Origin: Streptomyces sp. APSN-46.1
GTDB lineage: Bacteria > Actinomycetota > Actinomycetes > Streptomycetales > Streptomycetaceae
DNA: 64,000 nt
NCBI RefSeq assembly: GCF_022815725.1
Contig: NZ_JALGRF010000001.1
Location: forward strand, 992,001-1,056,000
Direction of reading: 5' to 3'
Under the pieces are notes generated by a model, which worked only from the letters and a program-made list of their open reading frames with translations, made no database searches and was not told where the DNA came from. The position numbers and the translations under genes were made by a program. How positions within the stretch are numbered: the stretch's first letter is position 1; the number at the start of each line of letters is the position of its first letter. This document shows positions 26,128 through 35,238 of the stretch, in pieces.

Positions 26128-27924
26128 TCAGCCGATCTTGCTGATGTTCCAGTTCTGCGCGGGGCCGCCGTTGGCGGACCACTGGATGACCGGGCTCCCG
26201 TCCCCGCTCGCGTAGCCGTTGTCCAGCACCTTTCCGCTGTGCCGGTTGGTGAGCCGGAACGCACCCCCGCCCAGCGCGGTGACCGCCCACTGCTGCCCCT
26301 GACCGCCGCTGTCGGTGCGCTGCGCCATCACCGCGCCGTCGGAGGTACTGCCGTTGTCGTCGAGTGCCTTTCCGCTGCGCGCACAGACCAGTTTGTAGTA
26401 GCCGTGGCCCAGGTCGGTGACCGTCCACTGCTGCGGGGAGCCTCCGTTGGGGGTCCACTGGATGACCTGGCCGCCCTCGGCGGTGATGTTGCCGTTGTCG
26501 AGGGCCTTGCCGTTCTGAGCGCTGACCAGCCGGTAGACGCCGCCCGCGAGGACCGCCGGCATGCCGCTCACCTCCACGCAGACCACGGAGTCGCTCGCGT
26601 CGGGCGCTGTGGGCGGCACGCTGACGTTGATCTGGCCGCCGCTGACCGTGTAGGCGAGCGAAACCGAGGGATTGTTCATCAAGTAGACGCGGCTGATCGT
26701 GTTGTGGACCGCCGGGATCTGCAGGGTGCCGCCCGTCGGCCACGTGAAGACGTGGGCGAAGAGCTTGCCGTTCTTCTTGGTGATCCTGCCCCAGGACGGC
26801 TCGGCCGCGAAGGGGCTGCCGCTGGTACCGTGGATGCTGTCGGCGTGGGTGGCCATCCAGGAGGCGAGCCCGCCCAGCACGGTCGTCGTCGCGGCGGTCA
26901 CGGTGCCGTCCCCCTTGGGGCCGATGTTGAGCAGGTAGTTGCCGTCCCGTGAGACGACCGTGACCATCTCCTGGATGATGTCCTTCACGGGCCTGTAGTT
27001 GTTCTCGGCCCAGTCGGTGTAGCCCCACTGACCGTTCATGGTGGCGCAGGTCTCCCACGGCCGGTCCAGCGGCGTGGCGGGCACGGTCTGCTCCGGGCAG
27101 GCGAAGTCACCCAGACCGAGGTCCCGCTTGACACGTTCGTTGACGACGAGTCCGGGCCTGCGGGCCATCAGCCAGCTGTAGAGGTCCTCGCCGTCGGCCT
27201 TGGTCCACCAGTCGGTGAGCGTGGGGCCGGCCGGGTTGCCGCACCAGTCGCCGTCGAACCACAGGACGGCCGGGTCGTAGCGGTCCAGCAGTTCCTGCAG
27301 CTGGGCCTTCATGTCGTTGATGTAGGCGGTGCGGGCGGTCTGCGAGGACATGTCGGAGAAGAGGGTGCCCCGGTTGATGGTCTGGGAGCGGTGGCTCCAG
27401 TCCAGGATCGAGTAGTAGAGCCCGAACTTGACGCCCCGCTTCTCGCACTCGGTCTTCAGCTGGGCCAGCAGGTCGGGCTGGAAGCCGTTGTAGTCGCGCA
27501 GGTTGTACTGCTTGGTGCCGGTGGTGTCGGTGAAGCCCGCGACGTTGGAGTCCCACATCGCATAGCCCTCGTGGTGCTTGGCGGTGATCACGAGGTACTT
27601 CATGCCGGCGTTCCTGGCCAGTTCGGCGATGGTGGCGGCGTTGAAACTGCTCGGGTTGAACGGGGTGGTCACCTGGGTCTGGTAGTCGGCCTTGTTCCAG
27701 TTCTCGGTGGAGAACGCCCACTCGCCGTGGCCGCGGTAGGAGTAGGACCCGAAGTGGATGAACATGCCGAACCTGGCCTGGTACCACCAGTCCAGCTTCG
27801 AGGGGACGGTGTAGGCCTGGGCGGTGGCGGGCCACAAGGCCTGCGGCAGACCGAACGCCGCGGCGCCGCCGGCGAGGGCAGCGGCCTTGATCAGGGAGCG
27901 TCGGCTGAGGGGGGAGGAGGACAT
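26128..27924 (-). CDS. Secreted GH29 alpha-L-fucosidase with RICIN domain
   Basis: The 598-residue protein starts with a Tat signal (LSRRSLIKAA, mature end near residue 38). The GH29 catalytic barrel follows (GMFIHFGSYSYRG, AKHHEGYAMWDS), with the nucleophile Asp224 in VLWFDGDW, and a small beta-sandwich extends to about 455. Residues 461-598 are three 46-residue RICIN repeats, a single CBM13 trefoil. GH29 enzymes release L-fucose from glycans, and on plant material the obvious donor is fucosylated xyloglucan. The ATG at 27924 has AGGAG upstream. The GAAACGTTTC palindrome lies 43 bp before it. It stands just downstream, on the same strand, of the L-fucose catabolic operon, which supports the substrate assignment. 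Confidence 0.9.
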   Translation of the reverse strand: MSSSPLSRRSLIKAAALAGGAAAFGLPQALWPATAQAYTVPSKLDWWYQARFGMFIHFGSYSYRGHGEWAFSTENWNKADYQTQVTTPFNPSSFNAATIAELARNAGMKYLVITAKHHEGYAMWDSNVAGFTDTTGTKQYNLRDYNGFQPDLLAQLKTECEKRGVKFGLYYSILDWSHRSQTINRGTLFSDMSSQTARTAYINDMKAQLQELLDRYDPAVLWFDGDWCGNPAGPTLTDWWTKADGEDLYSWLMARRPGLVVNERVKRDLGLGDFACPEQTVPATPLDRPWETCATMNGQWGYTDWAENNYRPVKDIIQEMVTVVSRDGNYLLNIGPKGDGTVTAATTTVLGGLASWMATHADSIHGTSGSPFAAEPSWGRITKKNGKLFAHVFTWPTGGTLQIPAVHNTISRVYLMNNPSVSLAYTVSGGQINVSVPPTAPDASDSVVCVEVSGMPAVLAGGVYRLVSAQNGKALDNGNITAEGGQVIQWTPNGGSPQQWTVTDLGHGYYKLVCARSGKALDDNGSTSDGAVMAQRTDSGGQGQQWAVTALGGGAFRLTNRHSGKVLDNGYASGDGSPVIQWSANGGPAQNWNISKIG

Positions 27925-27966
27925 CGTTCGACTCCTGGAAATGGATGGACATGGACTAGGGATGGC

Positions 27967-27976
27967 GAAACGTTTC
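27967..27976. promoter_or_regulatory. Possible LacI-type operator before GH29
   Basis: GAAACGTTTC is a perfect 10-bp palindrome 43 bp upstream of the fucosidase ATG. Its core differs from the GAAGCGCTTC sites, so it may answer to another repressor. Confidence 0.5.
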
Positions 27977-28004
27977 AGTGAGTGACGGGGCACCGCACCG
28001 GGCG

Positions 28005-28640
28005 CTATGCGTCCACCACCAGGACGATGTCCAGGGTCCTGGGCCCGTGCACGCCCTCGACACGCTCCAGCTCGATGTCACTGGTGGCCGAGGGGCCGGA
28101 GATGAGCGTGAGCGGCCGGCAGGGGTCGAGCCGGCTCAGCGCCTCGGGCACGTCGGGGACGATCTGGTCCACCCGGACCACGCAGACGTGCTGGTCCGGC
28201 AACAAGGTGAGGGCCCTGCGCCCCTGGCCGGGTCCGTGGTCGAGGATCACCGTGCCGGTGACGGCGATCGCGGTGGCGACAGTGGTGACCACGGCGTCCG
28301 CCCCGTCGAGTTGTCCCACCGTCAGCGGCGGAGCGTCGTCCAGCCGCGACCAGGGCCCCTCCGGGACCAGGTCCTCGGGAAACCCGGGCGGCACCACCAG
28401 GGACCGTGCTCCCGTGCGGGCCAGCGCGCGCCCGACCGCCGCCGCCGCATCGGCCGCCGGAACGCGGACCACCGTGGCGCGGTACTCGGCGGCGCGCTCG
28501 GCGAACAGCCCGACGACGTCCGGTCCCGCGTGGTCGGAGCGTGGAGTGGCCGGGAGCGGTATGTCGTCGGGGTCCTCCGATCCGGGCACCCCGGCCAGGG
28601 CTCCCCGCACCGCGCTCAGGACGGTCTCACGGCCGTTCAT
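28005..28640 (-). CDS. lutC: L-lactate utilisation protein C (LUD domain)
   Basis: The 211-residue soluble protein has the LUD/DUF162 fold (DGADAVVTTVATAIAVTGTVILDHGPGQGR) typical of LutC/YkgG, a subunit of the L-lactate oxidase complex LutABC. The complex converts L-lactate to pyruvate, passing electrons towards the respiratory chain. Its ATG overlaps the lutB stop (ATGA). It is the last gene of the fucose operon and lies 81 bp before the GH29 start on the same strand. In this setting the L-lactate made by the fucose pathway is its likely substrate. Confidence 0.9.
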   Translation of the reverse strand: MNGRETVLSAVRGALAGVPGSEDPDDIPLPATPRSDHAGPDVVGLFAERAAEYRATVVRVPAADAAAAVGRALARTGARSLVVPPGFPEDLVPEGPWSRLDDAPPLTVGQLDGADAVVTTVATAIAVTGTVILDHGPGQGRRALTLLPDQHVCVVRVDQIVPDVPEALSRLDPCRPLTLISGPSATSDIELERVEGVHGPRTLDIVLVVDA

Positions 28641-30151
28641 CGTCGTCCCTTCCCCTCCGCCGTCGTACGGCTGTCCTCGTTCGTGGGTGTTCTCGTACGG
28701 CGCCACCAGGCACGCAGCGACTCCTGGGCCGGCGCGGGTGTGTCACGGGTGGCGGACCAGCGGGCGAACGGACCCGGCAGGGCGCCGATCCGGCCGTCAC
28801 GGGCCACCAGCCGGGCTCCGAAGGCGGCGAGTCGCTGGGCTGCCGCCAGCCTCCGCGGGGACGCCAGGACCGCGCCGGCGGCCTTCATGGCCAGCGCCTC
28901 GGGGGTGGGCAGCAGCCGGTCCCGGCGCTTGGCCTCCACGGCCTCCGCGCGCAGATGGACCAGCACCTCGGGAATGTCGATCTTCACGGGGCAGGCGTCG
29001 TAGCAGGCGCCGCAGAGGGTCGAGGCGAAGGGCAGGGAGGCCGCGTTCTCGATGCCGACGAGCTGCGGGGTCAGTACGGCGCCTATCGGGCCGGGGTAGA
29101 CGGATCCGTAGGCGTGGCCGCCCGTGCGCTCGTACACCGGGCAGACGTTCAGGCACGCCGAGCAGCGGATGCAGGCGAGGGCCTGGCGGCCCACCTCGTC
29201 GGCCAGCGTCGCGGTGCGGCCGTTGTCGAGGAGGACCAGGTGGAAGTTCCTGGGGCCGTCGCCCTCGGTGACGCCGGTCCACAGGGAGGTGTACGGGTTC
29301 ATGCGCTCGCCCGTCGAGGAGCGGGGCAGGAGCTGGAGGAAGACGTCCAGGTCGGCGAAGGACGGCAGGACCTTCTCGATGCCCATCACGGTGATCAGCG
29401 TCTCGGGCAGGGTCAGGCACATCCGCCCGTTGCCCTCCGACTCCACCACCACCACCGTTCCGGTGTCGGCGGCGGCGAAGTTGGCACCCGAGACGGCCAC
29501 CTTGGCCCGCAGGAACTTCTCCCGCAGGTGGAGCCGGGCCGCCTCGGCGAGATCGCGGGGATCGTCGGAGAGCCCTTCGGGAGCCGGCCTTCCCCACTCC
29601 CCCATCTCCCGCCGGAAGATCTCCCGGATCTCGGAGCGATTGCGGTGGATGGCCGGCACCAGGATGTGGGACGGGCGATCGCGGCCCAACTGCACGATGA
29701 GTTCGGCGAGATCGGTCTCGTAGGAGCGGATGCCTGCGTCGGCGAGGGCCTCGTTGAGGCCGATCTCCTGGGTCGCCATCGACTTGACCTTGACGACCTC
29801 ACGCGTTTCATCGTCACTGCCGCCCGTTGCCCGCACCAGGTCGGTGACGATGCGGTTGGCCTCGGCGGCGTCCGCCGCCCAGTGGACCACTCCGCCCGCG
29901 GCGGTCACCGCCTTCTCCAGGCGAAGGAGATGGTGGTCGAGGTGGCGCAGGGTGTGACGTTTGACGGCTGCGGCCGTCTCCCGGAGTTCCTCCCAGTCCT
30001 CCAGTTCGGCGGCGACCGCCAGCCGCTTGTCCCGGATGGTGCCGGTCGCCCGGCGCAGGTTCGCCCGCAGTTGGGTGTCCGCGAGCGCGGTACGCGCCGC
30101 CTGGGGGAAGGCCGGCGTGCCCAGCCATACGACGTTGTCGGCGCCGCTCAC
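28637..30151 (-). CDS. lutB: L-lactate utilisation iron-sulfur protein B
   Basis: The 504-residue protein has an N-terminal LUD-type domain and a ferredoxin-like region with two 4Fe-4S motifs, CIRCSACLNVCPVYE and CGACYDACPVKI, then a C-terminal LutB tail. It is the electron-transfer subunit of the L-lactate dehydrogenase complex. The GTG start overlaps the lutA stop (GTGA), and the TGA overlaps the lutC ATG. The length fits the family, and all eight cluster cysteines are present. Its presence in one transcript with fucose-breakdown enzymes links lactate oxidation to fucose use. Confidence 0.93.
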   Translation of the reverse strand: MSGADNVVWLGTPAFPQAARTALADTQLRANLRRATGTIRDKRLAVAAELEDWEELRETAAAVKRHTLRHLDHHLLRLEKAVTAAGGVVHWAADAAEANRIVTDLVRATGGSDDETREVVKVKSMATQEIGLNEALADAGIRSYETDLAELIVQLGRDRPSHILVPAIHRNRSEIREIFRREMGEWGRPAPEGLSDDPRDLAEAARLHLREKFLRAKVAVSGANFAAADTGTVVVVESEGNGRMCLTLPETLITVMGIEKVLPSFADLDVFLQLLPRSSTGERMNPYTSLWTGVTEGDGPRNFHLVLLDNGRTATLADEVGRQALACIRCSACLNVCPVYERTGGHAYGSVYPGPIGAVLTPQLVGIENAASLPFASTLCGACYDACPVKIDIPEVLVHLRAEAVEAKRRDRLLPTPEALAMKAAGAVLASPRRLAAAQRLAAFGARLVARDGRIGALPGPFARWSATRDTPAPAQESLRAWWRRTRTPTNEDSRTTAEGKGRR

Positions 30152-30888
30152 CGTACGTCCCCTTCCGCGGAGGCCAGGATCTCGGCCAGGTGCATCGTGC
30201 CGACGCCGGTACGCAGGCGGGACAGGCCGCCGCCGATATGCGTGAGACAGGAGTTGTCGCCCGCGCACAGGAACTCGGCCCCGGTGCCGAGGACATGGCG
30301 CATCTTGTCGGCGAGCATGGCGTTGGACACGTCCGCGTTCTTCAGCGCGAAGGTGCCGCCGAAGCCGCAGCAGGTCTCGGCGGCGGGCAGTTCGACGAGG
30401 TCGATGCCCTGCACGGCGCGCAGCAGCCTGAGCGGCCGGTCGCCGACGCGGAGCATGCGCAGCGAGTGGCAGGTCGGGTGGTAGGTGACGCGGTGCGGGA
30501 AGTACGCGCCGACGTCGGTGACGCCGAGGACGTCGACGAGGAGTTCCGACAGCTCGTACACCGTCGGCGCCACTCGCTCGACCTCCTCGGTGAGGGTGGC
30601 GTCCCCGTACTGGGCGGCCACCACCCGGTGGTGCTCGCGCACCATGCCCGCGCAGGACCCGGAGGGAGCGACGACGGCATCGTAGCCCGCGAAGACCTCG
30701 GCGAAGCGGCGCACCAGGGGCAGGGTCTCGGGCCGGTAGCCGGTGTTGAAGTGCATCTGGCCACAGCACGTCTGGCCCTGCGGGAACTCCACGGTGTGGC
30801 CGAGGCGTTCCAGCAGTGCGGTCACCGCCCGGCCGGTGCGGGGGAACATCGTGTCGTTGAAGCACGTGATGAAGAGGGCTATGCGCAT
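30148..30888 (-). CDS. lutA: L-lactate utilisation protein A (CCG-domain)
   Basis: The 246-residue protein carries the two cysteine-rich CCG domains of LutA/GlcF-type subunits: TCCGQMHFNTGY with APSGSCAGM, and HPTCHS with ETCCGFGGTFALKN. These ligate iron-sulfur or related cofactors in L-lactate and glycolate oxidising complexes. It overlaps the lactonase gene upstream by 10 nt and lutB downstream by 4 nt. The adjacent lutB and lutC complete the LutABC set. Confidence 0.93.
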   Translation of the reverse strand: MRIALFITCFNDTMFPRTGRAVTALLERLGHTVEFPQGQTCCGQMHFNTGYRPETLPLVRRFAEVFAGYDAVVAPSGSCAGMVREHHRVVAAQYGDATLTEEVERVAPTVYELSELLVDVLGVTDVGAYFPHRVTYHPTCHSLRMLRVGDRPLRLLRAVQGIDLVELPAAETCCGFGGTFALKNADVSNAMLADKMRHVLGTGAEFLCAGDNSCLTHIGGGLSRLRTGVGTMHLAEILASAEGDVR

Positions 30889-31787
30889 GGGGTTTCCTGG
30901 GGCGGGTCCGGGGGTGCCGTGAGGGTCAGGCCGTAGGTCCGCACAGCCGTGCCGGTGAAGACTTCGCGGCGCTCGGCCGGGCTGAGCTCGGCCGTCATGT
31001 CGTCGGCGGCGGCGACGACTTCGGCGTAGGTGGCGGCGAGGCGGCAGACGGGCCAGTCGGAGCCGAACATCAGCCGCCCGGGACCGAAGGCGGCCAGGAC
31101 GGTGTCGGCGTACGGCCTCAGGTCATCGACCGTCCAGGAGCCCCAGTCGGCCTCGGTGACCATGCCCGAGAGTTTGCAGACGATGTTGGGGAGGGCGGCG
31201 AGGCGTCTGATCTGCTCCGCCCAGGGAGCGAGTTCGCCGGACGCGATGGGCGGCTTGCCGAGGTGGTCGAGGACGAAGGTGAGGCCGGGCAGGCGCTGCG
31301 CGGCCTCGGCGGCGGCCGCGAGTTGGTACGGCTTCACCACGAGGTCGTAGACGAGCCCCGCCCCGGCGATCGCGGTCAGGCCGCGCAGTACCTCCGGGCG
31401 CACGAGCCAGCGGGGGTCCGGCTCGCCCTGCACCTGGTGGCGCATCCCCACCAGGTGCTCCCCGCCGGGTCCGGCGCGCAGCCCGGCGAGCGTGTCGTCG
31501 ACGTCGGGTGCGGTGAGGTCGGTCCAGCCGACGACCCCGGTGACCAGGTCGCTGCGTGCGGCCATGGCCAGGAACTCGGGGGTCTCTTCCGGCACGGTGA
31601 TCGTCTGCACCAGCACGGTGGCGGTGACGCCGGCCGCGCGGGCCTGCGGTGTCAGGTCGGCAAGGGTGAAGTCTCGGCGCAGTGGGGCGAGTTCGGGCCC
31701 GGTGATCCAGTCCTGGTCGCGGACGGACAGGTCCCACACGTGGTGGTGGGCGTCCACGATTCCCGGCCCGTGGTCCGCCCCGGTCAC
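30879..31787 (-). CDS. Amidohydrolase-family sugar lactonase, probably L-fucono-1,5-lactonase
   Basis: The 302-residue amidohydrolase begins DAHHHVWDL, the metal-binding HxH motif of the amidohydrolase_2 family, and keeps the distal FGSDWPVCRL aspartate. Close family members hydrolyse L-fucono-, L-rhamnono- or galactarolactones in non-phosphorylating sugar pathways. Placed between an aldose dehydrogenase and a fuconate dehydratase, it should open L-fuconolactone to L-fuconate in the cytoplasm. The GTG at 31787 overlaps the mutarotase stop, and its own stop overlaps lutA by 10 nt. L-rhamnonolactone is the main alternative substrate. Confidence 0.85.
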   Translation of the reverse strand: MTGADHGPGIVDAHHHVWDLSVRDQDWITGPELAPLRRDFTLADLTPQARAAGVTATVLVQTITVPEETPEFLAMAARSDLVTGVVGWTDLTAPDVDDTLAGLRAGPGGEHLVGMRHQVQGEPDPRWLVRPEVLRGLTAIAGAGLVYDLVVKPYQLAAAAEAAQRLPGLTFVLDHLGKPPIASGELAPWAEQIRRLAALPNIVCKLSGMVTEADWGSWTVDDLRPYADTVLAAFGPGRLMFGSDWPVCRLAATYAEVVAAADDMTAELSPAERREVFTGTAVRTYGLTLTAPPDPPQETPCA

Positions 31788-32095
31788 AGCTCCCACACCA
31801 CCGGCAGCGAGGCGTCCGCGCCCTGCGCGGAGTAGTCGTGGACGACGTCCAGCAGCTCGGCCATCCGCGCCTGCCAGGCGATGTTGACCGGCAGCTTCTC
31901 CAGTTCGGTGATCATCGCCTGGTAGTCCTGGACCTCCAGTACGTGGAACAGGTCGGTGCCGCTGCGCCAGATCGTCCACTCGCTCACCCCCGCGGCGCGG
32001 ATGGCGGCGGTCAGCTCCTCGGGCACCTGCCGGTGCGCGGCGTCGTACTCCTCGATGCGGTCGGCGCGGACCTTGGTGTGCAGGGCGACCTTCAC
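31784..32095 (-). CDS. L-rhamnose/L-fucose mutarotase (RhaM-like)
   Basis: This 103-residue RhaM-fold protein (YDAAHRQVPEELTAAIRAAGVSEWTIWRSG, with HVLEVQDY and WQARMAELLD) interconverts sugar anomers. Members in fucose operons act on L-fucose, which is then presented to the dehydrogenase in the right anomer. The GTG start overlaps the aldo-keto reductase stop (GTGA), and its own stop overlaps the lactonase start. It is small but clearly supported by conserved motifs and by its place in an unbroken chain of overlapping genes. Confidence 0.85.
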   Translation of the reverse strand: MKVALHTKVRADRIEEYDAAHRQVPEELTAAIRAAGVSEWTIWRSGTDLFHVLEVQDYQAMITELEKLPVNIAWQARMAELLDVVHDYSAQGADASLPVVWEL

Positions 32096-33117
32096 GACGG
32101 CTCCTTCGGCGACAGCATGACTGTGGGGACGGGGGTGTCCGGGTCCAGCAGGCCCTCGGCGCGCAGCTCGTCCCACAGCGCGTCCGGGATCGGGCGCCGC
32201 AGCTGCTCCACGGCGTCGCGCACCTCCTCGGGGGAACGGGCACCGGTCAGGACGCTCGCCACGGACGGATGGCCGAACGGGAAGCGCTGCGCGGCGGCCC
32301 GCAACGGCACGCCGTGGCGCTCGGTGAGCGCCTGCAGCCGCAGTGCCCTGTCGAGCACCGGCTGCGGGGCCGGCCCGTAGTCGTAGGTGGCGCCCGGCCG
32401 GGGGGCGGTCAACAGTCCGGAGTTGAACACTCCGCCGATGACGACGCTGCGGCCGCGGGCGGCCGCCTCCGGGAGCAGTCCGGTGAGCCCGTCCTGTTCC
32501 AGGAGGGTGTAGCGGCCGGCCAGGAGCACCACGTCGATGTCGGTCTCGCGCAGGAAGCGGGCGGGCAGGGCGGACTGGTTCATGCCGATGCCGATCGCCC
32601 CGACCACACCTTCGCGACGTAGCCGCTCCAGGGCCGGGTACGCCTCGCGCAGCGCCTGCTCGGCGTGGTCGTCCGGGTCGTGCAGCAGGGCGATGTCGAC
32701 GCGGTCGAGGCCGAGGCGTTCCAGGCTCGCCTCCAGGGAGCGCAGCACTCCGTCGGCGCTGAAGTCCCAGACCCGGCGGTGGATGGCCGGGACGGCGAAG
32801 CCGTGGGCGAGGTCGTCCTCGGGGCCGCTCCCCGGGCCGCCCTGCGGGCTCGGCACGAGGAGCCGGCCCACCTTCGTGGAGAGGGTGTAGGTGTCGCGGG
32901 GGCGGTCGCGCAGGGCGGCGCCGAGCCGCCGTTCCGACAGGCCCAGTCCGTAGTGGGGGGCGGTGTCGAAGGTGCGCACGCCGGCGTCCCACGCCGCGTC
33001 CACCGTGGCGTGGGCGGCCTCGTCGGTGACCGGGTGGTAGAGGTTGCCGAGGGCCGCGCAGCCCAGGGCGAGCTCCGAGACCGGTACCGCGCTGCCGCCC
33101 AGCCTGCTGGTCCTCAC
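32092..33117 (-). CDS. Aldo/keto reductase, probable L-fucose 1-dehydrogenase
   Basis: The 341-residue AKR has the full D-Y-K-H tetrad context: FDTAPHYG (Asp, Tyr), LSTKVGR (Lys) and ALLHDPDD (His). It resembles the L-fucose/D-threo-aldose 1-dehydrogenase group, which oxidises L-fucose to L-fucono-1,5-lactone with NAD(P). The first step of the non-phosphorylating pathway would otherwise be missing from the operon, which supports this role. Starts (GTG 33117) and stops overlap both neighbours. A D-arabinose-type substrate is possible because these enzymes recognise related configurations. Confidence 0.85.
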   Translation of the reverse strand: MRTSRLGGSAVPVSELALGCAALGNLYHPVTDEAAHATVDAAWDAGVRTFDTAPHYGLGLSERRLGAALRDRPRDTYTLSTKVGRLLVPSPQGGPGSGPEDDLAHGFAVPAIHRRVWDFSADGVLRSLEASLERLGLDRVDIALLHDPDDHAEQALREAYPALERLRREGVVGAIGIGMNQSALPARFLRETDIDVVLLAGRYTLLEQDGLTGLLPEAAARGRSVVIGGVFNSGLLTAPRPGATYDYGPAPQPVLDRALRLQALTERHGVPLRAAAQRFPFGHPSVASVLTGARSPEEVRDAVEQLRRPIPDALWDELRAEGLLDPDTPVPTVMLSPKEPS

Positions 33118-33890
33118 GACCGGGCCGCCGGGCGCTGCCGCAGTCCCTGCATGCCGCCGTCCACCGCGAGCGCGGTGCCGGTGACGGACGCCGCGGCCGG
33201 ACCGGCCAGGTAGACGATGGCGGCCGCCACCTCGTCGGCGGTCACCAGACGGCCCATGGGCTGGCGGGCGCCCAGTGCGGCCCGTTCGGCCTCGGGGTCG
33301 TCGGCGGCGTCGAGCAGCCGGGCCACCCACGGGGTGTCGGCGGTGCCGGGGTTGACGCAGTTGACGCGGATGCCCTCACCGAGGTGGTCTGCGGCCATGG
33401 CCAGGGTGAGGGACAGCACGGCGCCCTTGCTGGCGGAGTACAGGGCGCGCTGCGGCAGTCCGGCGGTGGCCGCGATGGAGCAGGTGTTGACCACGGACGC
33501 GTGCGCGGACCGGCGCAGGTGGGGCAGGGCGGCGCGGGTGGTGCGGACCATGCCGAGGACGTTGACGTCCAGGACGCGGTGCCACTGTTCGTCGGGGTTG
33601 TCCTCGACGGTGCCGGCGGCGCCGATGCCCGCGTTGTTGACGAGGATGTCGATGCCGCCGAGCCGCGCGGCCGCCTCCTCCACGGCGGCGCGTACGGAGG
33701 CGTCGTCGCCGACGTCGGCCTTGAGGCCGAGCAGCGGTTCGGGTACGCCTTCCGGATCAAGGTCGAGTACGGCGACGGCCGCGCCCCGCGCCGCCAGCGC
33801 GCGGGCCGTGGCGAGCCCGATACCGGACGCGCCGCCCGTGACGAGAGCCCTGAGGCCGGTCAGTTCGGTTGGTTCGGTTGGTTCGGTCAT
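33114..33890 (-). CDS. Short-chain dehydrogenase, probable 2-keto-3-deoxy-L-fuconate dehydrogenase
   Basis: The 258-residue SDR has the classical cofactor motif [12 protein letters not shown] and the active-site YSASK with an upstream catalytic Ser ([10 protein letters not shown]). In the L-fucose pathway an SDR oxidises 2-keto-3-deoxy-L-fuconate to the 2,4-diketo acid, directly between the dehydratase and the FAH-family hydrolase that flank it here. The N-terminus [10 protein letters not shown] comes from a short DNA triplication (GGTTCGGTT repeats at 33867-33888). The ATG overlaps the dehydratase stop (ATGA). The alternative, L-fucose dehydrogenase itself, is less likely because an AKR is present. 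Confidence 0.87.
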   Translation of the reverse strand: MTEPTEPTELTGLRALVTGGASGIGLATARALAARGAAVAVLDLDPEGVPEPLLGLKADVGDDASVRAAVEEAAARLGGIDILVNNAGIGAAGTVEDNPDEQWHRVLDVNVLGMVRTTRAALPHLRRSAHASVVNTCSIAATAGLPQRALYSASKGAVLSLTLAMAADHLGEGIRVNCVNPGTADTPWVARLLDAADDPEAERAALGARQPMGRLVTADEVAAAIVYLAGPAAASVTGTALAVDGGMQGLRQRPAARS

Positions 33891-35224
33891 GACACTTCCT
33901 CCTGCGCGGCGCGGTCGGCCACCCAGAACCTGCCGTCCGGGTAGAGGTACTCGGCGATGGACTCCGCACGCATGGTGGCGGAGAAGCCGGGGGCGAGCGG
34001 CGCGGTGTAGTGGCCGTCCCGGATCACCACCGGATCGATGAAGTGCTGGTGGAGGTGATCGACGTACTCGATGACGCGGTTCTCGGTGGTTCCCGAGAGG
34101 ACCAGGTAGTCGAACATCGACAGGTGCTGCACCAGCTCGCACAGCCCCACTCCGCCGGCGTGCGGGCACACCGGCACCCCGAACTTCGCGGCGAGCAGCA
34201 GGATCGCGAGGTTCTCGTTGACGCCGCCGACCCGCGCCGCATCGATCTGGAGGACGTCGATGGCGCCGGCCTGGAGGAGCTGCTTGAAGACGATCCGGTT
34301 CTGCACGTGCTCGCCGGTGGCCACCTTCACGGGGGCGACGGCCTGCCGTACGGCCGCGTGGCCGAGGATGTCGTCGGGGCTGGTCGGCTCCTCGATCCAG
34401 TACGGGTCGAACCCGGCGAGCGCGTTGGTCCACGTGATCGCCTCGGCCACGTTCCACCGCTGATTGGCGTCGATGGCGATGCGGATGCCGTCACCGACGG
34501 CGGCACGGGCGGTGCGCAGCCGCCGGATGTCGTCGCTCATGTCGGCGCCGACCTTGAGCTTGATCTGCGTGAAGCCATCGGCCACGGCTTGCTTGGCCAG
34601 CCGGGTGAGCTTGTCGTCGGTGTAGCCGAGCCAGCCCGGGGAGGTGGTGTAGCCGGGATATCCGCGCTCCAGCAGGGTTGCCTCGCGTTGCGCGAGCCCC
34701 GTGCGGCCTTCATGGAGGAGCGTGAGGGCGTCCTCGGGGGTGAGGGCGTCGGCGATGTAGCGGAAGTCGACCTGGGAGACCAGCCACTCCGGCGAGGCGT
34801 GGGCGAGCAGCCGCCACAGCGGCTTGCCCTCCCGCTTGGCTGCCAGGTCCCACACGGCGTTGACCACGGCGCCGATCGCCATGTGCATCACGCCCTTCTC
34901 GGGGCCGAGCCAGCGCAGCTGACTGTCCCCGACAAGATCCCGGCTGACCGATCCCGGATCGGCGCACAGCTCCGACACGGAGCGGCCCATGACATGGGGC
35001 CGCAGTGCGTCGATCGCGGCGACCTGGACGTCGTTGCCGCGTCCGATGGTGAAGGTGAAGCCGTGTCCTTCGTGTCCGTCGCCCGCGTCGGTGCGCAGGA
35101 CGACATAGGCGGCGGAGTAGTCGGGGTCCGGGTTCATCGCGTCGGAGCCGTCCAGTTCCCGCGAGGTGGGGAAGCGGACGTCGTAGGTGTCGACGGCGGT
35201 GATCCGGGCGGAGGTTGGAGTCAC
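33887..35224 (-). CDS. L-fuconate dehydratase (enolase superfamily)
   Basis: The 445-residue protein matches the fuconate dehydratase (FucD/ENOSF1) branch rather than the rhamnonate branch. It contains [33 protein letters not shown] and [13 protein letters not shown]. The KxK catalytic lysines (QIKLKVGAD), metal ligands in IAIDANQRW and [10 protein letters not shown], and the late [11 protein letters not shown] motif are all present. The enzyme dehydrates L-fuconate to 2-keto-3-deoxy-L-fuconate. I start at GTG 35224, which has AAAGG about 10 nt upstream. A GTG at 35242 would instead overlap the FAH stop, as elsewhere in this operon, and would add six residues. This gene gives the operon its fucose assignment. 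Confidence 0.9.
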   Translation of the reverse strand: MTPTSARITAVDTYDVRFPTSRELDGSDAMNPDPDYSAAYVVLRTDAGDGHEGHGFTFTIGRGNDVQVAAIDALRPHVMGRSVSELCADPGSVSRDLVGDSQLRWLGPEKGVMHMAIGAVVNAVWDLAAKREGKPLWRLLAHASPEWLVSQVDFRYIADALTPEDALTLLHEGRTGLAQREATLLERGYPGYTTSPGWLGYTDDKLTRLAKQAVADGFTQIKLKVGADMSDDIRRLRTARAAVGDGIRIAIDANQRWNVAEAITWTNALAGFDPYWIEEPTSPDDILGHAAVRQAVAPVKVATGEHVQNRIVFKQLLQAGAIDVLQIDAARVGGVNENLAILLLAAKFGVPVCPHAGGVGLCELVQHLSMFDYLVLSGTTENRVIEYVDHLHQHFIDPVVIRDGHYTAPLAPGFSATMRAESIAEYLYPDGRFWVADRAAQEEVS

Positions 35225-35238
35225 GGTGGTGCTGCCTT

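Noticed and set aside
30879..35224. The operon as an L-rhamnose pathway
   Set aside because: The dehydratase motifs fit fuconate rather than rhamnonate dehydratase, and GH29 is adjacent. Rhamnose remains a secondary possibility noted in the entries.
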